A stretch of 36,989 bases of DNA from Bacteroides sp. (GCA_019414725.1 DXLM01000027.1:1-36989), one strand, 5' to 3'. Positions 14,934 to 24,391 are shown, numbered from the stretch's first letter. Program-made: numbers and translations. Notes: generated from the sequence alone by a model not told the origin.

Positions 14934-16052
14934 ATGAAGAAATACGTATATATATTATTGCTTTTGGCATCGGTCAGTACATTGGCCACCGCTCAGATAA
15001 AGATCGGGAATTATACTTTTAAAGACGGGGGCGAATATACCGGAGAACTGAAAGGCAGAAAACCAAACGGTAAAGGAAAAACAATCTACAAGAACGGAAA
15101 TACCTACGAAGGGGAATATATAAAAGGTAAACGCGAGGGGAACGGGACATATACGTTTCACGATGGAGAAAAGTATGTGGGGCAATGGTTCCAGGACCAG
15201 CAACACGGCAGCGGAACCTATTATTTTATGAATAACAACCGGTATGAGGGTATGTGGTTTGCCGACTATCAGCAGGGTGAAGGCACTATGTATTATTATA
15301 ACGGAGATGTTTATATAGGTAACTGGTTTCAGGACAAACGTAGCGGAAAGGGTACTTATACCTGGAAAGCAGGAGCCAAATATGAGGGCGAATGGAAAGA
15401 AGACAAGAAAAACGGACAGGGTGTTATGGTATGGCCCGACCAGTCAAAATATGAAGGCGAGTGGAAAGATGACGCACGTGACGGAAAGGGGACGTTTTAC
15501 TATGTCAACGGTGACAAGTATGTGGGTGACTGGAAGGATGACGTGCAGCACGGTAAAGGCATTTATTACTTTCATAGCGGTGACCGTTACGAAGGTGACT
15601 ACGTGAACGGTGAACGTACCGGGCAGGGTATTTATATACATAAGAATGGCGACAAGTATGTAGGGCAGTTCAAGAACGGCGAGCAGCATGGGACCGGAAC
15701 CTTTACATGGGCCAACGGTGCTGTGTATGAAGGGCAGTGGGTGAATAACCAGCGCAGCGGTAAAGGACACTATATTTGGGCGAACGGCGATGACTATGAA
15801 GGTGAATGGAAAAACAACATGGCCGACGGTGAAGGCACTCTGCGCACGGCTGACGGAACCAAATATAAGGGGCATTTCGTAAAAGGAAAGGAAGACGGCA
15901 AAGGTGTGCTTGAAGATAAGAACGGAGTACGCTATGACGGATTTTTCAAACAAGGGAAGAAACACGGCGCTTTTGTGGAGACTGACAAGAATGGAAATGT
16001 AATCCGTAAAGGTGTTTATAAGTTTGGAACGCTGGATGCGGAACAAAAATAA
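14934..16052 (+). CDS. Secreted MORN-repeat protein
   Basis: A 372-residue protein with a signal peptide (MKKYVYILLLLAS, cleavage near residue 21 after ATAQ). From residue 25 on it consists almost wholly of MORN repeats: about 14 copies of a 23-residue unit with the pattern YxGxWxxxxxxGxGxYxxxxGxx (for example KYEGEWKDDARDGKGTFYY). MORN repeats form long twisted beta-hairpin sheets known in lipid binding, membrane-shape and scaffold proteins. In bacteria their role is mostly unknown. It has no catalytic domain and no lipobox. The stop lies seven bases before the next gene, suggesting co-transcription. A periplasmic or surface scaffold role is inference. Confidence 0.93.
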   Translation: MKKYVYILLLLASVSTLATAQIKIGNYTFKDGGEYTGELKGRKPNGKGKTIYKNGNTYEGEYIKGKREGNGTYTFHDGEKYVGQWFQDQQHGSGTYYFMNNNRYEGMWFADYQQGEGTMYYYNGDVYIGNWFQDKRSGKGTYTWKAGAKYEGEWKEDKKNGQGVMVWPDQSKYEGEWKDDARDGKGTFYYVNGDKYVGDWKDDVQHGKGIYYFHSGDRYEGDYVNGERTGQGIYIHKNGDKYVGQFKNGEQHGTGTFTWANGAVYEGQWVNNQRSGKGHYIWANGDDYEGEWKNNMADGEGTLRTADGTKYKGHFVKGKEDGKGVLEDKNGVRYDGFFKQGKKHGAFVETDKNGNVIRKGVYKFGTLDAEQK

Positions 16053-16059
16053 GAATATA

Positions 16060-16848
16060 ATGTTGGATTTAGAGAAGATAACGTTGAATGTACGTGAAAT
16101 AGCACTCCGGGCGGGTGCTTTTCTTCGTAATGAGCGTAGCGGTTTTGACCGTAGCAAGGTAGAGAAGAAAAATGCTCACGACTATGTGTCGTATGTAGAT
16201 AAGGAATCGGAACGCCGTATTGTGGCCCAACTTCGGGAATTGCTTCCCGAAGCAGGATTCATTGCCGAAGAAGGTTCGGGCAGCCTGACTACGGAAAACT
16301 ATTGCTGGCTGGTAGATCCGCTGGACGGAACCACCAATTTTATCCATAATAATGCTCCTTATTGTGTGAGTATCGCCCTTCGCAATAAAGAAGAACTGCT
16401 GGTTGGGGTGGTGTATGAGGTATGCCGCGATGAACTTTACTGGACTTATAAAGGAGCGCCTTCTTATCTGAACAACAAAGAAATACATGTATCAGATGTT
16501 TCTGATATGGACGAAGCGTTTGTGGCGTTAGGCTTTCCATACGATTCGCAAAAGTATAAGCCTTTGGCGGAGCATATCGTGCACGAGTTATATGGAAATG
16601 TGGGAGGCATGCGCCTGCAAGGAGCTGCTGCGGCAGAACTTTGCTATGTAGCTGCCGGTCGCTTTGAAGCCCGTATAGAAGGGCTGCTGGGACCGTGGGA
16701 TATTGCTGCCGGTTCGATAATCTTGATGAATGCCGGTGGAAAAGTGACAGATTACAGCGGAGGGGGAGACTTTTATTCCGGTCGTGAAGTGTTGGCTACT
16801 AATGGAAAGTTGCATGATGAGTTTCTCAAGGTCTTGGGAAAAAAATAA
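16060..16848 (+). CDS. Inositol monophosphatase family protein
   Basis: Mg-dependent sugar or nucleotide phosphatase of the IMPase/CysQ/FBPase superfamily, 262 residues. Metal ligands are visible: Glu70-Glu71 in IAEEGSG, Asp86 and Asp89 in WLVDPLDGTTNFIH, and Asp214 in GPWDIAAG. It could be an inositol-1-phosphatase (SuhB type) or hydrolyse 3'-phosphoadenosine phosphate or another sugar phosphate; the sequence does not decide. I use ATG 16060 because the longer in-frame start at 16012 lies inside the MORN gene. It ends 75 bases before the DUF2461 gene. Confidence 0.93.
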   Translation: MLDLEKITLNVREIALRAGAFLRNERSGFDRSKVEKKNAHDYVSYVDKESERRIVAQLRELLPEAGFIAEEGSGSLTTENYCWLVDPLDGTTNFIHNNAPYCVSIALRNKEELLVGVVYEVCRDELYWTYKGAPSYLNNKEIHVSDVSDMDEAFVALGFPYDSQKYKPLAEHIVHELYGNVGGMRLQGAAAAELCYVAAGRFEARIEGLLGPWDIAAGSIILMNAGGKVTDYSGGGDFYSGREVLATNGKLHDEFLKVLGKK

Positions 16849-16887
16849 ATACTTCGCTTTTTTCTAGTTCGTTACAAATATATTTTG

Positions 16888-16895
16888 TAAGTTTG
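16888..16895 (+). promoter_or_regulatory. -7 box before the DUF2461 gene
   Basis: TAAGTTTG matches TAnnTTTG and lies 28 bases before ATG 16924. No clear -33 TTTG is present. Confidence 0.5.
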
Positions 16896-16923
16896 TCAAG
16901 TGAACACATGAACATAATGTAAC

Positions 16924-17589
16924 ATGGATGTATCTGTTATCTTTCAATTTTTAAAAGACCTGGCCGCAAACAATAACCGGGAGTGGTTTCAGGGGCATAA
17001 GGATGAATATCTGAAAGCTCAAAAAGAGTTTGAGGAATTACTGACAGCAATCATCGCCCGCATTTCGTTGTTTGACGAAAGTATTGTCGGTATTCAAGCC
17101 AAGGACTGTACATACCGAATTTATCGCGACACGCGTTTTTCCAGTGATAAGACTCCTTATAAGATACACTTGGGCGGCTATATCAACGCTCGTGGAAAGA
17201 AATCGGAACATTGTGGATATTATGTTCATATAGAGCCTGATAACTGTATGCTTGCTGGTGGAAGCTGGTGCCTGGAACCTAAAGTGCTGAAAGCTGTCCG
17301 CCAGTCCGTTTATGACAACATAGACGAATACAGGGAAATTGTGGAAGATCCTGCGTTCAAGCAATACTTTCCTGTTATCGGAGAAAATCACTTAAAAACG
17401 GCTCCCAAAGGATTTCCGAAAGATTTTGAATATATTGATTATTTAAAATGTAAGGATTATACCTGTGCTTATATGGTGCCTGATGCGTTTTTCCTTGCCC
17501 CTGACCTGTTGGACAAAGTAGAGGATGTTTTCAAGCAACTGAAGCGTTTTGCTGATTTTACAAATTTCACAATAGACGACTTTGAATGA
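16924..17589 (+). CDS. DUF2461 family protein
   Basis: A 221-residue protein of the widespread DUF2461 (TIGR02453) family, molecular function unknown. Typical family features are the N-terminal FLKDLAANNNREWFQ, the central RIYRDTRFSSDKTPYKIHLGGYI, and YYVHIEPDNCMLAGGSW. There is no signal peptide or membrane segment. It precedes the YhcH-like gene by 36 bases and may be transcribed with it, the branching enzyme and the membrane protein, because I see no terminator between them. Confidence 0.9.
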   Translation: MDVSVIFQFLKDLAANNNREWFQGHKDEYLKAQKEFEELLTAIIARISLFDESIVGIQAKDCTYRIYRDTRFSSDKTPYKIHLGGYINARGKKSEHCGYYVHIEPDNCMLAGGSWCLEPKVLKAVRQSVYDNIDEYREIVEDPAFKQYFPVIGENHLKTAPKGFPKDFEYIDYLKCKDYTCAYMVPDAFFLAPDLLDKVEDVFKQLKRFADFTNFTIDDFE

Positions 17590-17625
17590 TAAAAGCAATA
17601 TTTTAACCATTAAAATGAAATAATT

Positions 17626-18066
17626 ATGGTAGTAGACAGATTAGAAAACTTAGAAAAGTACGCTTCATTGAATCCTTTGTTCGCTAAAGCAATGGAATAT
17701 CTGAAGACTACAGACTTGAACGCTCAGGAATTAGGAAAAGTAAAATTACAGGGTGATGATCTGGTAGTAAACTTTTCTCAGACCAAGCCTAAAACTAAAG
17801 AAGAAGCAAAATTAGAAACTCATAATCAGTTTATTGATATACAGATTCCTCTGTCAGGGGTGGAAGTGATGGGTTATACGGCCCGTGAAGATCTTCCCGA
17901 AGCAGACTATGACGCAGATAAGGATATCTCGTTCTATCCGGGACTTGCCGAAAGCTATATTCCTGTAAAGCCGGGAATGTTTGCCATCTTTTTTCCACAG
18001 GATGCTCACGCTCCGGGAGTGTCTCCTGACGGTGTGAAAAAAGTGATCGTTAAAGTTTTGGTTTGA
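17626..18066 (+). CDS. YhcH/YjgK/YiaL family protein (DUF386, cupin-like)
   Basis: A 146-residue beta-barrel protein of the family that includes E. coli YhcH and EbgC, usually linked to sugar acid or sialic acid metabolism. Visible motifs are HNQFIDIQIPLSGVEVMGY, the metal-site histidine region FFPQDAHAPG, and the C-terminal KKVIVKVLV. Here the neighbours are a DUF2461 gene and glycogen branching enzyme, not sialic acid genes, so the substrate is open. It starts 36 bases after the previous stop. A small ATTTTAA/TTAAAAT dyad lies in the gap. Confidence 0.9.
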   Translation: MVVDRLENLEKYASLNPLFAKAMEYLKTTDLNAQELGKVKLQGDDLVVNFSQTKPKTKEEAKLETHNQFIDIQIPLSGVEVMGYTAREDLPEADYDADKDISFYPGLAESYIPVKPGMFAIFFPQDAHAPGVSPDGVKKVIVKVLV

Positions 18067-18094
18067 AAGAGAATAACTAACAAGTAATCATATT

Positions 18095-20122
18095 ATGGAA
18101 AATACCACTCCTAAATTAGGCATAATAGAAAGTGATCCTTGGCTGGAACCGTATTCGGCAGCGATTGAAGGACGCCATCAGCATGCACTAGACAAAGAAT
18201 TGGAACTGACCGGAGGCAAAGGAACTTTATCGGACTTTGCCACCGGATATTTATATTTCGGCTTGCATCGTACCAGAAGAGGGTGGGTGTTCCGTGAATG
18301 GGCTCCGAATGCGAAGGAAATTTATCTTATCGGAGATTTCAACGACTGGAAAGAACATGGCGATTATAGGATGTACCATGTAAAGAACTCTCCTGGTGTA
18401 TGGGAGGTGGAATTACAAAGCGGTGCTATAAAGCATGGTGATTTGTATAAACTGAAAGTCCGTTGGAATGGCGGTGAAGGAGAACGCATACCGGCATGGG
18501 CCAACCGTGTGGTACAGGATGAGCAGACAAAGATATTCAGTGCACAGGTCTGGGAACCGGAGAATCCTTACCGGTTCAGAAAGAAGGTGTTCCGTGCAAA
18601 GACTGATCCTTTGATGATTTATGAATGTCATATCGGTATGGCTCAGGAAGAAGAAAGGGTAGGGACTTATAATGAGTTCCGTGAGAAAATATTGCCGCGT
18701 ATAGCGGAAGCCGGATATAACTGTATTCAGATTATGGCTATTCAGGAGCATCCTTATTATGGGAGTTTCGGGTATCATGTTTCCAGTTTCTTTGCTCCGT
18801 CATCCCGTTTCGGTACACCGGATGAATTGAAGGAATTGATTGATACGGCACATAGAATGGGAATTGCCGTCATTATGGATATTGTTCACTCTCATGCCGT
18901 GAAGAATGAAGTGGAGGGACTTGGCAATTTTGCCGGTGATCCTAATCAATACTTCTATCCGGGCGGGCGGCGTGAACATCCGGCATGGGATTCCTTATGC
19001 TTTGATTATGGTAAGAATGAGGTGATTCATTTCTTGCTGTCCAATTGTAAGTATTGGATGGATGAGTTCCGTTTTGACGGTTTTCGTTTTGACGGTGTGA
19101 CATCGATGTTGTATTATAGCCACGGCTTGGGAGAGGCGTTCTGTAATTATGGGGATTACTTTAACGGGAATCAGGATGATAATGCGATTTGTTATTTGAC
19201 ATTGGCCAACAAGTTGATTCATCAGGTAAATTCCAAAGCGATTACCATTGCGGAAGAAGTTTCGGGTATGCCCGGGTTGGCAGCACCGATTCAAGATGGT
19301 GGATATGGGTTTGATTACCGTATGGCCATGAATATTCCGGATTATTGGATTAAAACAATCAAGGAGAAGATTGATGAAGACTGGAAACCGAGCAGCATGT
19401 TCTGGGAAGTGACCAACAGACGTAAGGACGAGAAGACTATTTCGTATGCCGAAAGCCATGACCAGGCATTGGTGGGCGATAAGACTATAATTTTCCGTCT
19501 GATAGATGCTGACATGTATTGGCATTTCCAGAAAGGGGATGAAAATTATACAGTGCATCGCGGCATCGCATTGCATAAGATGATTCGTTTGCTTACTGCC
19601 TCTACCATCAATGGAGGATATTTGAACTTTATGGGTAATGAATTCGGGCATCCCGAATGGATTGATTTCCCGCGTGAAGGTAACGGATGGTCGCATAAAT
19701 ATGCCCGTCGTCAGTGGGGGCTTTTTGATAATAAGAACCTGTGTTACCATTACTTGGGCGATTTTGATTCAGCTATGGTCCACCTCATTGAGAGTGTGAA
19801 AAATATTCAGGAAACTCCAGTGATTGAAGTATGGCATAACGACGGTGACCAAGTGTTGGCTTACCGGCGTAAGAATTTGATTTTTGTATTTAATTTCAAT
19901 CCTACCAAGTCATTTACAGACTATGGTTTCCTAGTGCCTGTCGGGGCGTATGATGTGGTACTGAATACGGATGCGACAGCTTTCGGAGGCAATGGTCTGG
20001 CTGATGACAGTATACGTCATTTCACTAATTTCGACCCTCTTTATAAGAAGGATAAAAAGGAATGGCTGAAACTGTATCTGCCTGCCCGTTCGGCTGTGGT
20101 ATTGAAAAAAGTGAAAGAGTAA
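18095..20122 (+). CDS. glgB: 1,4-alpha-glucan branching enzyme (GH13)
   Basis: Forms alpha-1,6 branches in glycogen; cytosolic. The 675 residues include an N-terminal CBM48-type beta-sandwich (about 60-150, FREWAPNAKEIYLIGDFNDW). The GH13 barrel follows: VIMDIVHSH, the nucleophile Asp333 in GFRFDGVTSM, acid/base Glu387 in TIAEEVSGMPGL, and YAESHDQALVG. A beta-rich C-terminal domain closes the protein. The overall form (motif AEEVSGMPG, YYSHG loop) is that of the eukaryotic-like branching enzymes, GH13_8, not the common bacterial GH13_9 type. The downstream membrane protein starts three bases after its stop. No other glycogen gene lies in the window. Confidence 0.95.
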   Translation: MENTTPKLGIIESDPWLEPYSAAIEGRHQHALDKELELTGGKGTLSDFATGYLYFGLHRTRRGWVFREWAPNAKEIYLIGDFNDWKEHGDYRMYHVKNSPGVWEVELQSGAIKHGDLYKLKVRWNGGEGERIPAWANRVVQDEQTKIFSAQVWEPENPYRFRKKVFRAKTDPLMIYECHIGMAQEEERVGTYNEFREKILPRIAEAGYNCIQIMAIQEHPYYGSFGYHVSSFFAPSSRFGTPDELKELIDTAHRMGIAVIMDIVHSHAVKNEVEGLGNFAGDPNQYFYPGGRREHPAWDSLCFDYGKNEVIHFLLSNCKYWMDEFRFDGFRFDGVTSMLYYSHGLGEAFCNYGDYFNGNQDDNAICYLTLANKLIHQVNSKAITIAEEVSGMPGLAAPIQDGGYGFDYRMAMNIPDYWIKTIKEKIDEDWKPSSMFWEVTNRRKDEKTISYAESHDQALVGDKTIIFRLIDADMYWHFQKGDENYTVHRGIALHKMIRLLTASTINGGYLNFMGNEFGHPEWIDFPREGNGWSHKYARRQWGLFDNKNLCYHYLGDFDSAMVHLIESVKNIQETPVIEVWHNDGDQVLAYRRKNLIFVFNFNPTKSFTDYGFLVPVGAYDVVLNTDATAFGGNGLADDSIRHFTNFDPLYKKDKKEWLKLYLPARSAVVLKKVKE

Positions 20123-20125
20123 TTT

Positions 20126-21277
20126 ATGAGCAGCAACAACAGCTTATCCTATAAAAGAGCCGCCCGCATCCTCACGGTTGCGTGCGGTCTTCTTTTCTCT
20201 ATTTTTAGTATTGTCTATCTTTTTGTGCTTCAGAAAGATGTAGTAGGTGCATTGCATTATTCATTGTCACAAGGAAAGACACATTATTCTCCGTTGGTGG
20301 GAGCTATTATCATTACAGTGGTTTTATTGGTATTCCGTTGGGGAATCAATGGATTGATGGGATTAAAGGGGCCTGTACGGACACTTTCTTATTTCCCGTC
20401 TTGTCTGTTGCTGGGAGTGCTGACGGATGTGGACCGGACTATTTTCCACGGAGGAAACATAGGAGATAAATGGTTTTGGCTGCTGCCGTTGCTTTTGCTT
20501 ATATATATAGGTGTGGTCTATACTTTACGGCGTGTGTTTCGTTCCTGGCTGAATCAAGAGGGGTCCATATTGGGCTTAATAAACTCTAACTTAGCTATTT
20601 TGACACTTTTATGCCTGATGACGGTAGGTATAGGAAATACGAATGTGAATTTTCATCATGAACTGGCTGTGGAGCAGGCTATCCGTAATCATCATTATGA
20701 AGCTGCACGGATGGTAGGAGCAAAGTCTTTGGAAACAACCCGTACATTGGCAGTGCTTAGAGCCTATGCTATGTCTTTGGAAGGTACCATGGGGGAGCAT
20801 TTGTTTGAATATCCTCAATATTATGGTGCGGAAGGGCTTTTGTTTGCGCCTCATTCTCAGGAAACTTTGCGCTTGAATGCCGATAGTTTGTATGCTTATC
20901 TTGGTGCAAGACCACATGTTGCAGAAAAGACAGTAGACTTTTTGGCTCGTATCTGTCGTGATGAAATAGGTAGACATACCGCTTTGAATTATTATATGAG
21001 TGCATTGCTGCTGGATAAGAAATTGGACAAATTTGTATCGGCGGTTGATATGTATTGTTTCGAGCAAGATACATTGCCGCGTTATTATCGTGAGGCATTG
21101 GTGCTTTACAAACGGACTCATCCTGGATATGGAAGAGAAGTCAAAGACACGCTGATGGTGCGGCGTTTGGATGAGTTTCTTAACCGTCAGAAGGAATTTT
21201 CATCACCGGTGGAAGAGAAAAACCATATGCGGCGGGAATATGGTGATACCTATTGGTGGTATTATCGTTATCAATAA
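20126..21277 (+). CDS. Bacteroidales membrane protein, possibly DUF6057 family
   Basis: A 383-residue protein with five predicted membrane segments in the N-terminal half (about 15-35, 54-72, 84-101, 115-135 and 150-170) and a soluble helical C-terminal half (HHYEAARMVGAKSLETTRTLAVLRAYAMSL), which looks like irregular TPR-type repeats. I recall this layout from DUF6057 proteins of Bacteroidales, but the family name is from memory. The function is unknown. It follows glgB by three bases and is certainly co-transcribed with it. I see no enzyme motif. Confidence 0.8.
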   Translation: MSSNNSLSYKRAARILTVACGLLFSIFSIVYLFVLQKDVVGALHYSLSQGKTHYSPLVGAIIITVVLLVFRWGINGLMGLKGPVRTLSYFPSCLLLGVLTDVDRTIFHGGNIGDKWFWLLPLLLLIYIGVVYTLRRVFRSWLNQEGSILGLINSNLAILTLLCLMTVGIGNTNVNFHHELAVEQAIRNHHYEAARMVGAKSLETTRTLAVLRAYAMSLEGTMGEHLFEYPQYYGAEGLLFAPHSQETLRLNADSLYAYLGARPHVAEKTVDFLARICRDEIGRHTALNYYMSALLLDKKLDKFVSAVDMYCFEQDTLPRYYREALVLYKRTHPGYGREVKDTLMVRRLDEFLNRQKEFSSPVEEKNHMRREYGDTYWWYYRYQ

Positions 21278-21318
21278 GTTATTTTTATACTTTTTGATCC
21301 TATATTTTTGCTAAATCA

Positions 21319-21351
21319 TTGGTACTTTCCCATGCTTTTTTACTAATTTTG
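21319..21351 (+). promoter_or_regulatory. Promoter of proS
   Basis: TAATTTTG (21344-21351) is an exact -7 box, with TTGG at 21319-21322 as a -33 candidate 21 bases upstream. A second -7-like box, TATTTTTG, sits at 21303-21310. Confidence 0.65.
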
Positions 21352-21391
21352 CAAACTCTTAAAAAGGAAAAACAAAAATAACGATATAGCA

Positions 21392-22882
21392 ATGGCAGTA
21401 GAATTGAAAGAACTTACCAAAAGAAGCGAGAATTATTCTCAGTGGTATAATGACTTGGTGGTGAAGGCCGATTTGGCTGAACAATCACCTGTGCGTGGAT
21501 GTATGGTTATCAAGCCTTACGGATACGCCATTTGGGAGAAAATGCAGCGTCAGTTGGACGATATGTTTAAGGAAACCGGCCACGTGAACGCTTATTTCCC
21601 GTTGCTTATCCCGAAATCTTACCTTAGCCGTGAAGCTGAGCACGTAGAAGGATTTGCCAAAGAGTGTGCTGTAGTTACTCACTACCGTCTGAAGAATGCA
21701 GAGGACGGTTCGGGTGTTATCGTAGATCCGGCTGCCAAACTGGAAGAAGAATTGATTATCCGCCCTACATCTGAGACAATCATTTGGAGTACATATAAGA
21801 ACTGGATTAATTCCTATCGTGACTTGCCTATCTTGTGTAACCAATGGGCAAATGTTATGCGGTGGGAGATGCGTACCCGTTTGTTCCTGCGTACTGCGGA
21901 GTTCTTGTGGCAGGAAGGACATACGGCTCATGCGACCCGCGAGGAAGCAGAAGCGGAAGCACAGAAAATGTTGCATGTGTATGGTGACTTCGCTGAGAAG
22001 TATATGGCTGTTCCGGTAATCAAAGGGGTAAAATCGGCTAATGAACGTTTCGCCGGTGCATTGGATACTTACACCATCGAAGGCTTGATGCAGGATGGAA
22101 AGGCATTGCAATGTGGTACTTCTCACTTCTTGGGACAGAATTTCGCAAAAGCGTTCAATGTACAGTTTGTTGACAAAAACAATAAACTGGATTATGTTTG
22201 GGCTACTTCCTGGGGAGTATCTACCCGCCTGATGGGTGCTTTGATAATGACTCACTCTGATGATAACGGATTGGTGTTGCCACCGCATTTGGCTCCTATT
22301 CAGGTAGTTATCGTTCCTATTTATAAGAATGATGAAATGCTGAAGAAGATTGATGCAAAAGTAGAAGGCATTGTCAATAAGTTGAAAGCAATGGGTATCT
22401 CTGTGAAATATGATAATGCAGACAATAAGCGTCCGGGATTCAAGTTTGCAGATTACGAACTGAAAGGTGTGCCTGTTCGCTTGGTAATGGGTGGTCGTGA
22501 TCTTGAAAACAATACAATGGAAGTGATGCGTCGTGATACATTGGAGAAAGAAACTCGTTCTTGCGACGGAATCGAAGAATATGTACAACAATTGTTGGAG
22601 GATATCCAGAACAATATTTATCAGAAGGCATTGAACTATCGTAACGAACATATCGTGAAAGTGGATTCATACGATGATTTCAAGGAACAAATAGAGAAAG
22701 GCGGCTTTATTCTGGCTCATTGGGATGGAACCCCGGAAACGGAAGACCGGATTAAAGAGGAAACCAAGGCAACAATTCGTTGTCTTCCTTTTGATGCTGA
22801 TGAAGAGAGCCTGACTCCGGGCAAGTGTATGGTAACCGGAAAACCATCTGCTCGCCGTGTTCTCTTTGCGAGAGCATATTAA
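21392..22882 (+). CDS. proS: Prolyl-tRNA synthetase (archaeal/eukaryotic-type)
   Basis: Charges tRNA-Pro with proline; a class II synthetase. The 496 residues have motif 1 and 2 regions NVMRWEMRTRLFLRTAEFLWQEGH and motif 3 GWSTRLMGALIMTH-like (WGVSTRLMGALIMTHSD). The C-terminal anticodon domain (about 285-390) and a short zinc-binding-like tail (about 405-496) follow. The absence of the large editing insertion between motifs 2 and 3 and the C-terminal extension mark the ProS type 3 group common in Bacteroidetes. It is monocistronic: own promoter, terminator 37 bases after the stop. Confidence 0.97.
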   Translation: MAVELKELTKRSENYSQWYNDLVVKADLAEQSPVRGCMVIKPYGYAIWEKMQRQLDDMFKETGHVNAYFPLLIPKSYLSREAEHVEGFAKECAVVTHYRLKNAEDGSGVIVDPAAKLEEELIIRPTSETIIWSTYKNWINSYRDLPILCNQWANVMRWEMRTRLFLRTAEFLWQEGHTAHATREEAEAEAQKMLHVYGDFAEKYMAVPVIKGVKSANERFAGALDTYTIEGLMQDGKALQCGTSHFLGQNFAKAFNVQFVDKNNKLDYVWATSWGVSTRLMGALIMTHSDDNGLVLPPHLAPIQVVIVPIYKNDEMLKKIDAKVEGIVNKLKAMGISVKYDNADNKRPGFKFADYELKGVPVRLVMGGRDLENNTMEVMRRDTLEKETRSCDGIEEYVQQLLEDIQNNIYQKALNYRNEHIVKVDSYDDFKEQIEKGGFILAHWDGTPETEDRIKEETKATIRCLPFDADEESLTPGKCMVTGKPSARRVLFARAY

Positions 22883-22919
22883 ACTTCGACACATTTATTT
22901 TATTTTAATACATTATGTG

Positions 22920-22953
22920 GAGTCGGCAGCAGTGAATGCTCCCGACTCTTTTT
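22920..22953 (+). terminator. Terminator after proS
   Basis: GAGTCGG (22920-22926) pairs with CCGACTC (22942-22948), followed by TTTTT. It ends only 12 bases before the ATG of the next gene. Confidence 0.8.
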
Positions 22954-22964
22954 GTTTTTATGTG

Positions 22965-23585
22965 ATGATTAATATAGAAAATATATCTATCAGTTTTGGC
23001 AACCTGACTCTTTTCAGAGGACTCGACCTGCAAGTTCATTACGGAGAAAGCGTATGTATTTGTGGTGGTTCCGGCAGTGGAAAATCTTCATTGCTGAAAG
23101 CTGTTTTGGGCTTTGTACCTTTAAGTGAAGGGACAATAAAGGTGGACGGCACACTGCTGGCACCTAGAACGGCGGATCATATCCGAAAGAAAATAGCATG
23201 GATTCCCCAGGAGTTGGCTCTTCCTTCGGAATGGGTCAGTGAAATGGTGCGGATACCTTTTGAACTGAAGGCAAACCGTGAGGCGGGATTCAGCAAAGAG
23301 CGGCTGATGGATTATTTCGTATCATTAGGATTGGAAGAGAAACTTTATGATAAACGGGTAAATGAAGTGTCGGGTGGTCAGCGTCAGCGTATCATGTTGG
23401 CAGTGACAGCCTTGCTTGACAAACCTTTACTGGTAGTGGACGAACCGACTTCGGCACTTGATCCGGAATCGTGCTTACGGGTGATTAACTTCTTTAAATC
23501 CTTGTGCAGTAAAGGAATGACTATCTTGTCTGTTTCGCATGACAAACAGTTTGCCGCCGGATGCGACAAGGTATTTACTTTATAA
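22965..23585 (+). CDS. FetA-like ABC ATPase
   Basis: ATP-binding subunit of 206 residues with Walker A GGSGSGKS (34-41), signature VSGGQ (135-139), Walker B LLVVDE (155-160) and switch His192 (SVSHD). Together with the FetB-like permease eight bases downstream it forms a two-gene ABC transporter like E. coli FetAB (YbbL-YbbM), proposed to export iron and ease peroxide stress. The start is set at ATG 22965 (MINIENISISFG) because the longer open frame from 22857 runs through proS and its terminator. No promoter box is clear between the terminator and the ATG. Confidence 0.9.
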   Translation: MINIENISISFGNLTLFRGLDLQVHYGESVCICGGSGSGKSSLLKAVLGFVPLSEGTIKVDGTLLAPRTADHIRKKIAWIPQELALPSEWVSEMVRIPFELKANREAGFSKERLMDYFVSLGLEEKLYDKRVNEVSGGQRQRIMLAVTALLDKPLLVVDEPTSALDPESCLRVINFFKSLCSKGMTILSVSHDKQFAAGCDKVFTL

Positions 23586-23593
23586 TCTGACTG

Positions 23594-24391
23594 ATGGGAA
23601 CAATTGATATAGACTATGGCAGTTTGGGAATAGGATTGCTGCTGATGCTTATTCCGGTTTATTTTTTATGGCATTTCAAGACGGGCTTGCTTAAACCGGT
23701 TCTGATAGGCACGGTACGTATGATTATACAGTTGTTTTTGATTGGGGCTTATCTTCGTTTTCTGTTTGAATGGAACAATCCGTTTATCAATTTTCTATGG
23801 GTGATCATCATGGTTGGGGTGGCTGCTGAAACGGCTTTGACGCGTACGCGGTTAAAACGTGGAATTTTGATGATTCCAATCTCTATCGCTTTTTTTGTAA
23901 CAGTGGTGCTCGTCGGACTTTATTTTCTTGGTTTTGTATTAAAGTTGGATAACATCTTCAGCGCCCAGTATTTTATTCCGGTTTTTGGTATAATCATGGG
24001 GAATATGTTGGGAGTGAATGTGATAGGATTAAATACTTACTATGCCGGATTGCGTAGGGAACAGCAACTTTATTATTTTCTGTTGGGGAATGGCGCTACC
24101 CGTAATGAGGCGATAGCTCCATTTGTGCGTCAGGCTCTTATTAAAGCGTTCAGCCCGGGCATTGCCAATATGGCAGTAACAGGGCTTGTTGCATTGCCGG
24201 GAACTATGATTGGGCAGATATTGGGAGGAAGTTCGCCACATGTGGCTATCAAATATCAGATTATGATTGTAGTTATCACTGTGGTGGCATCCATGCTTTC
24301 ACTAATGATGACCATTTTTCTGGCCTCACGGAAATCATTCGACAGTTATGGCCGGTTGTTACGGGTTCATAAGGATACCAAACGGAAGTAG
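23594..24391 (+). CDS. FetB/YbbM-family (UPF0014) permease
   Basis: Inner-membrane subunit of 265 residues with about seven hydrophobic segments. The family's conserved region is plain: TLTRTRLK-like AETALTRTRLKRG, VRQALIKAFSPGIANMAVTG and LVALPGTMIGQILGG, then AIKYQIMIV. It pairs with the ATPase just upstream. In E. coli the homologous FetAB lowers cellular iron; the substrate here is inferred from that. It ends in a basic tail (HKDTKRK). The next gene starts 54 bases later. Confidence 0.93.
   Translation: MGTIDIDYGSLGIGLLLMLIPVYFLWHFKTGLLKPVLIGTVRMIIQLFLIGAYLRFLFEWNNPFINFLWVIIMVGVAAETALTRTRLKRGILMIPISIAFFVTVVLVGLYFLGFVLKLDNIFSAQYFIPVFGIIMGNMLGVNVIGLNTYYAGLRREQQLYYFLLGNGATRNEAIAPFVRQALIKAFSPGIANMAVTGLVALPGTMIGQILGGSSPHVAIKYQIMIVVITVVASMLSLMMTIFLASRKSFDSYGRLLRVHKDTKRK

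Noticed and set aside
21360..21391. T-box or other leader riboswitch before proS
   Set aside because: The leader is only about 35 bases after the predicted start, too short for a T-box, and shows no conserved elements.
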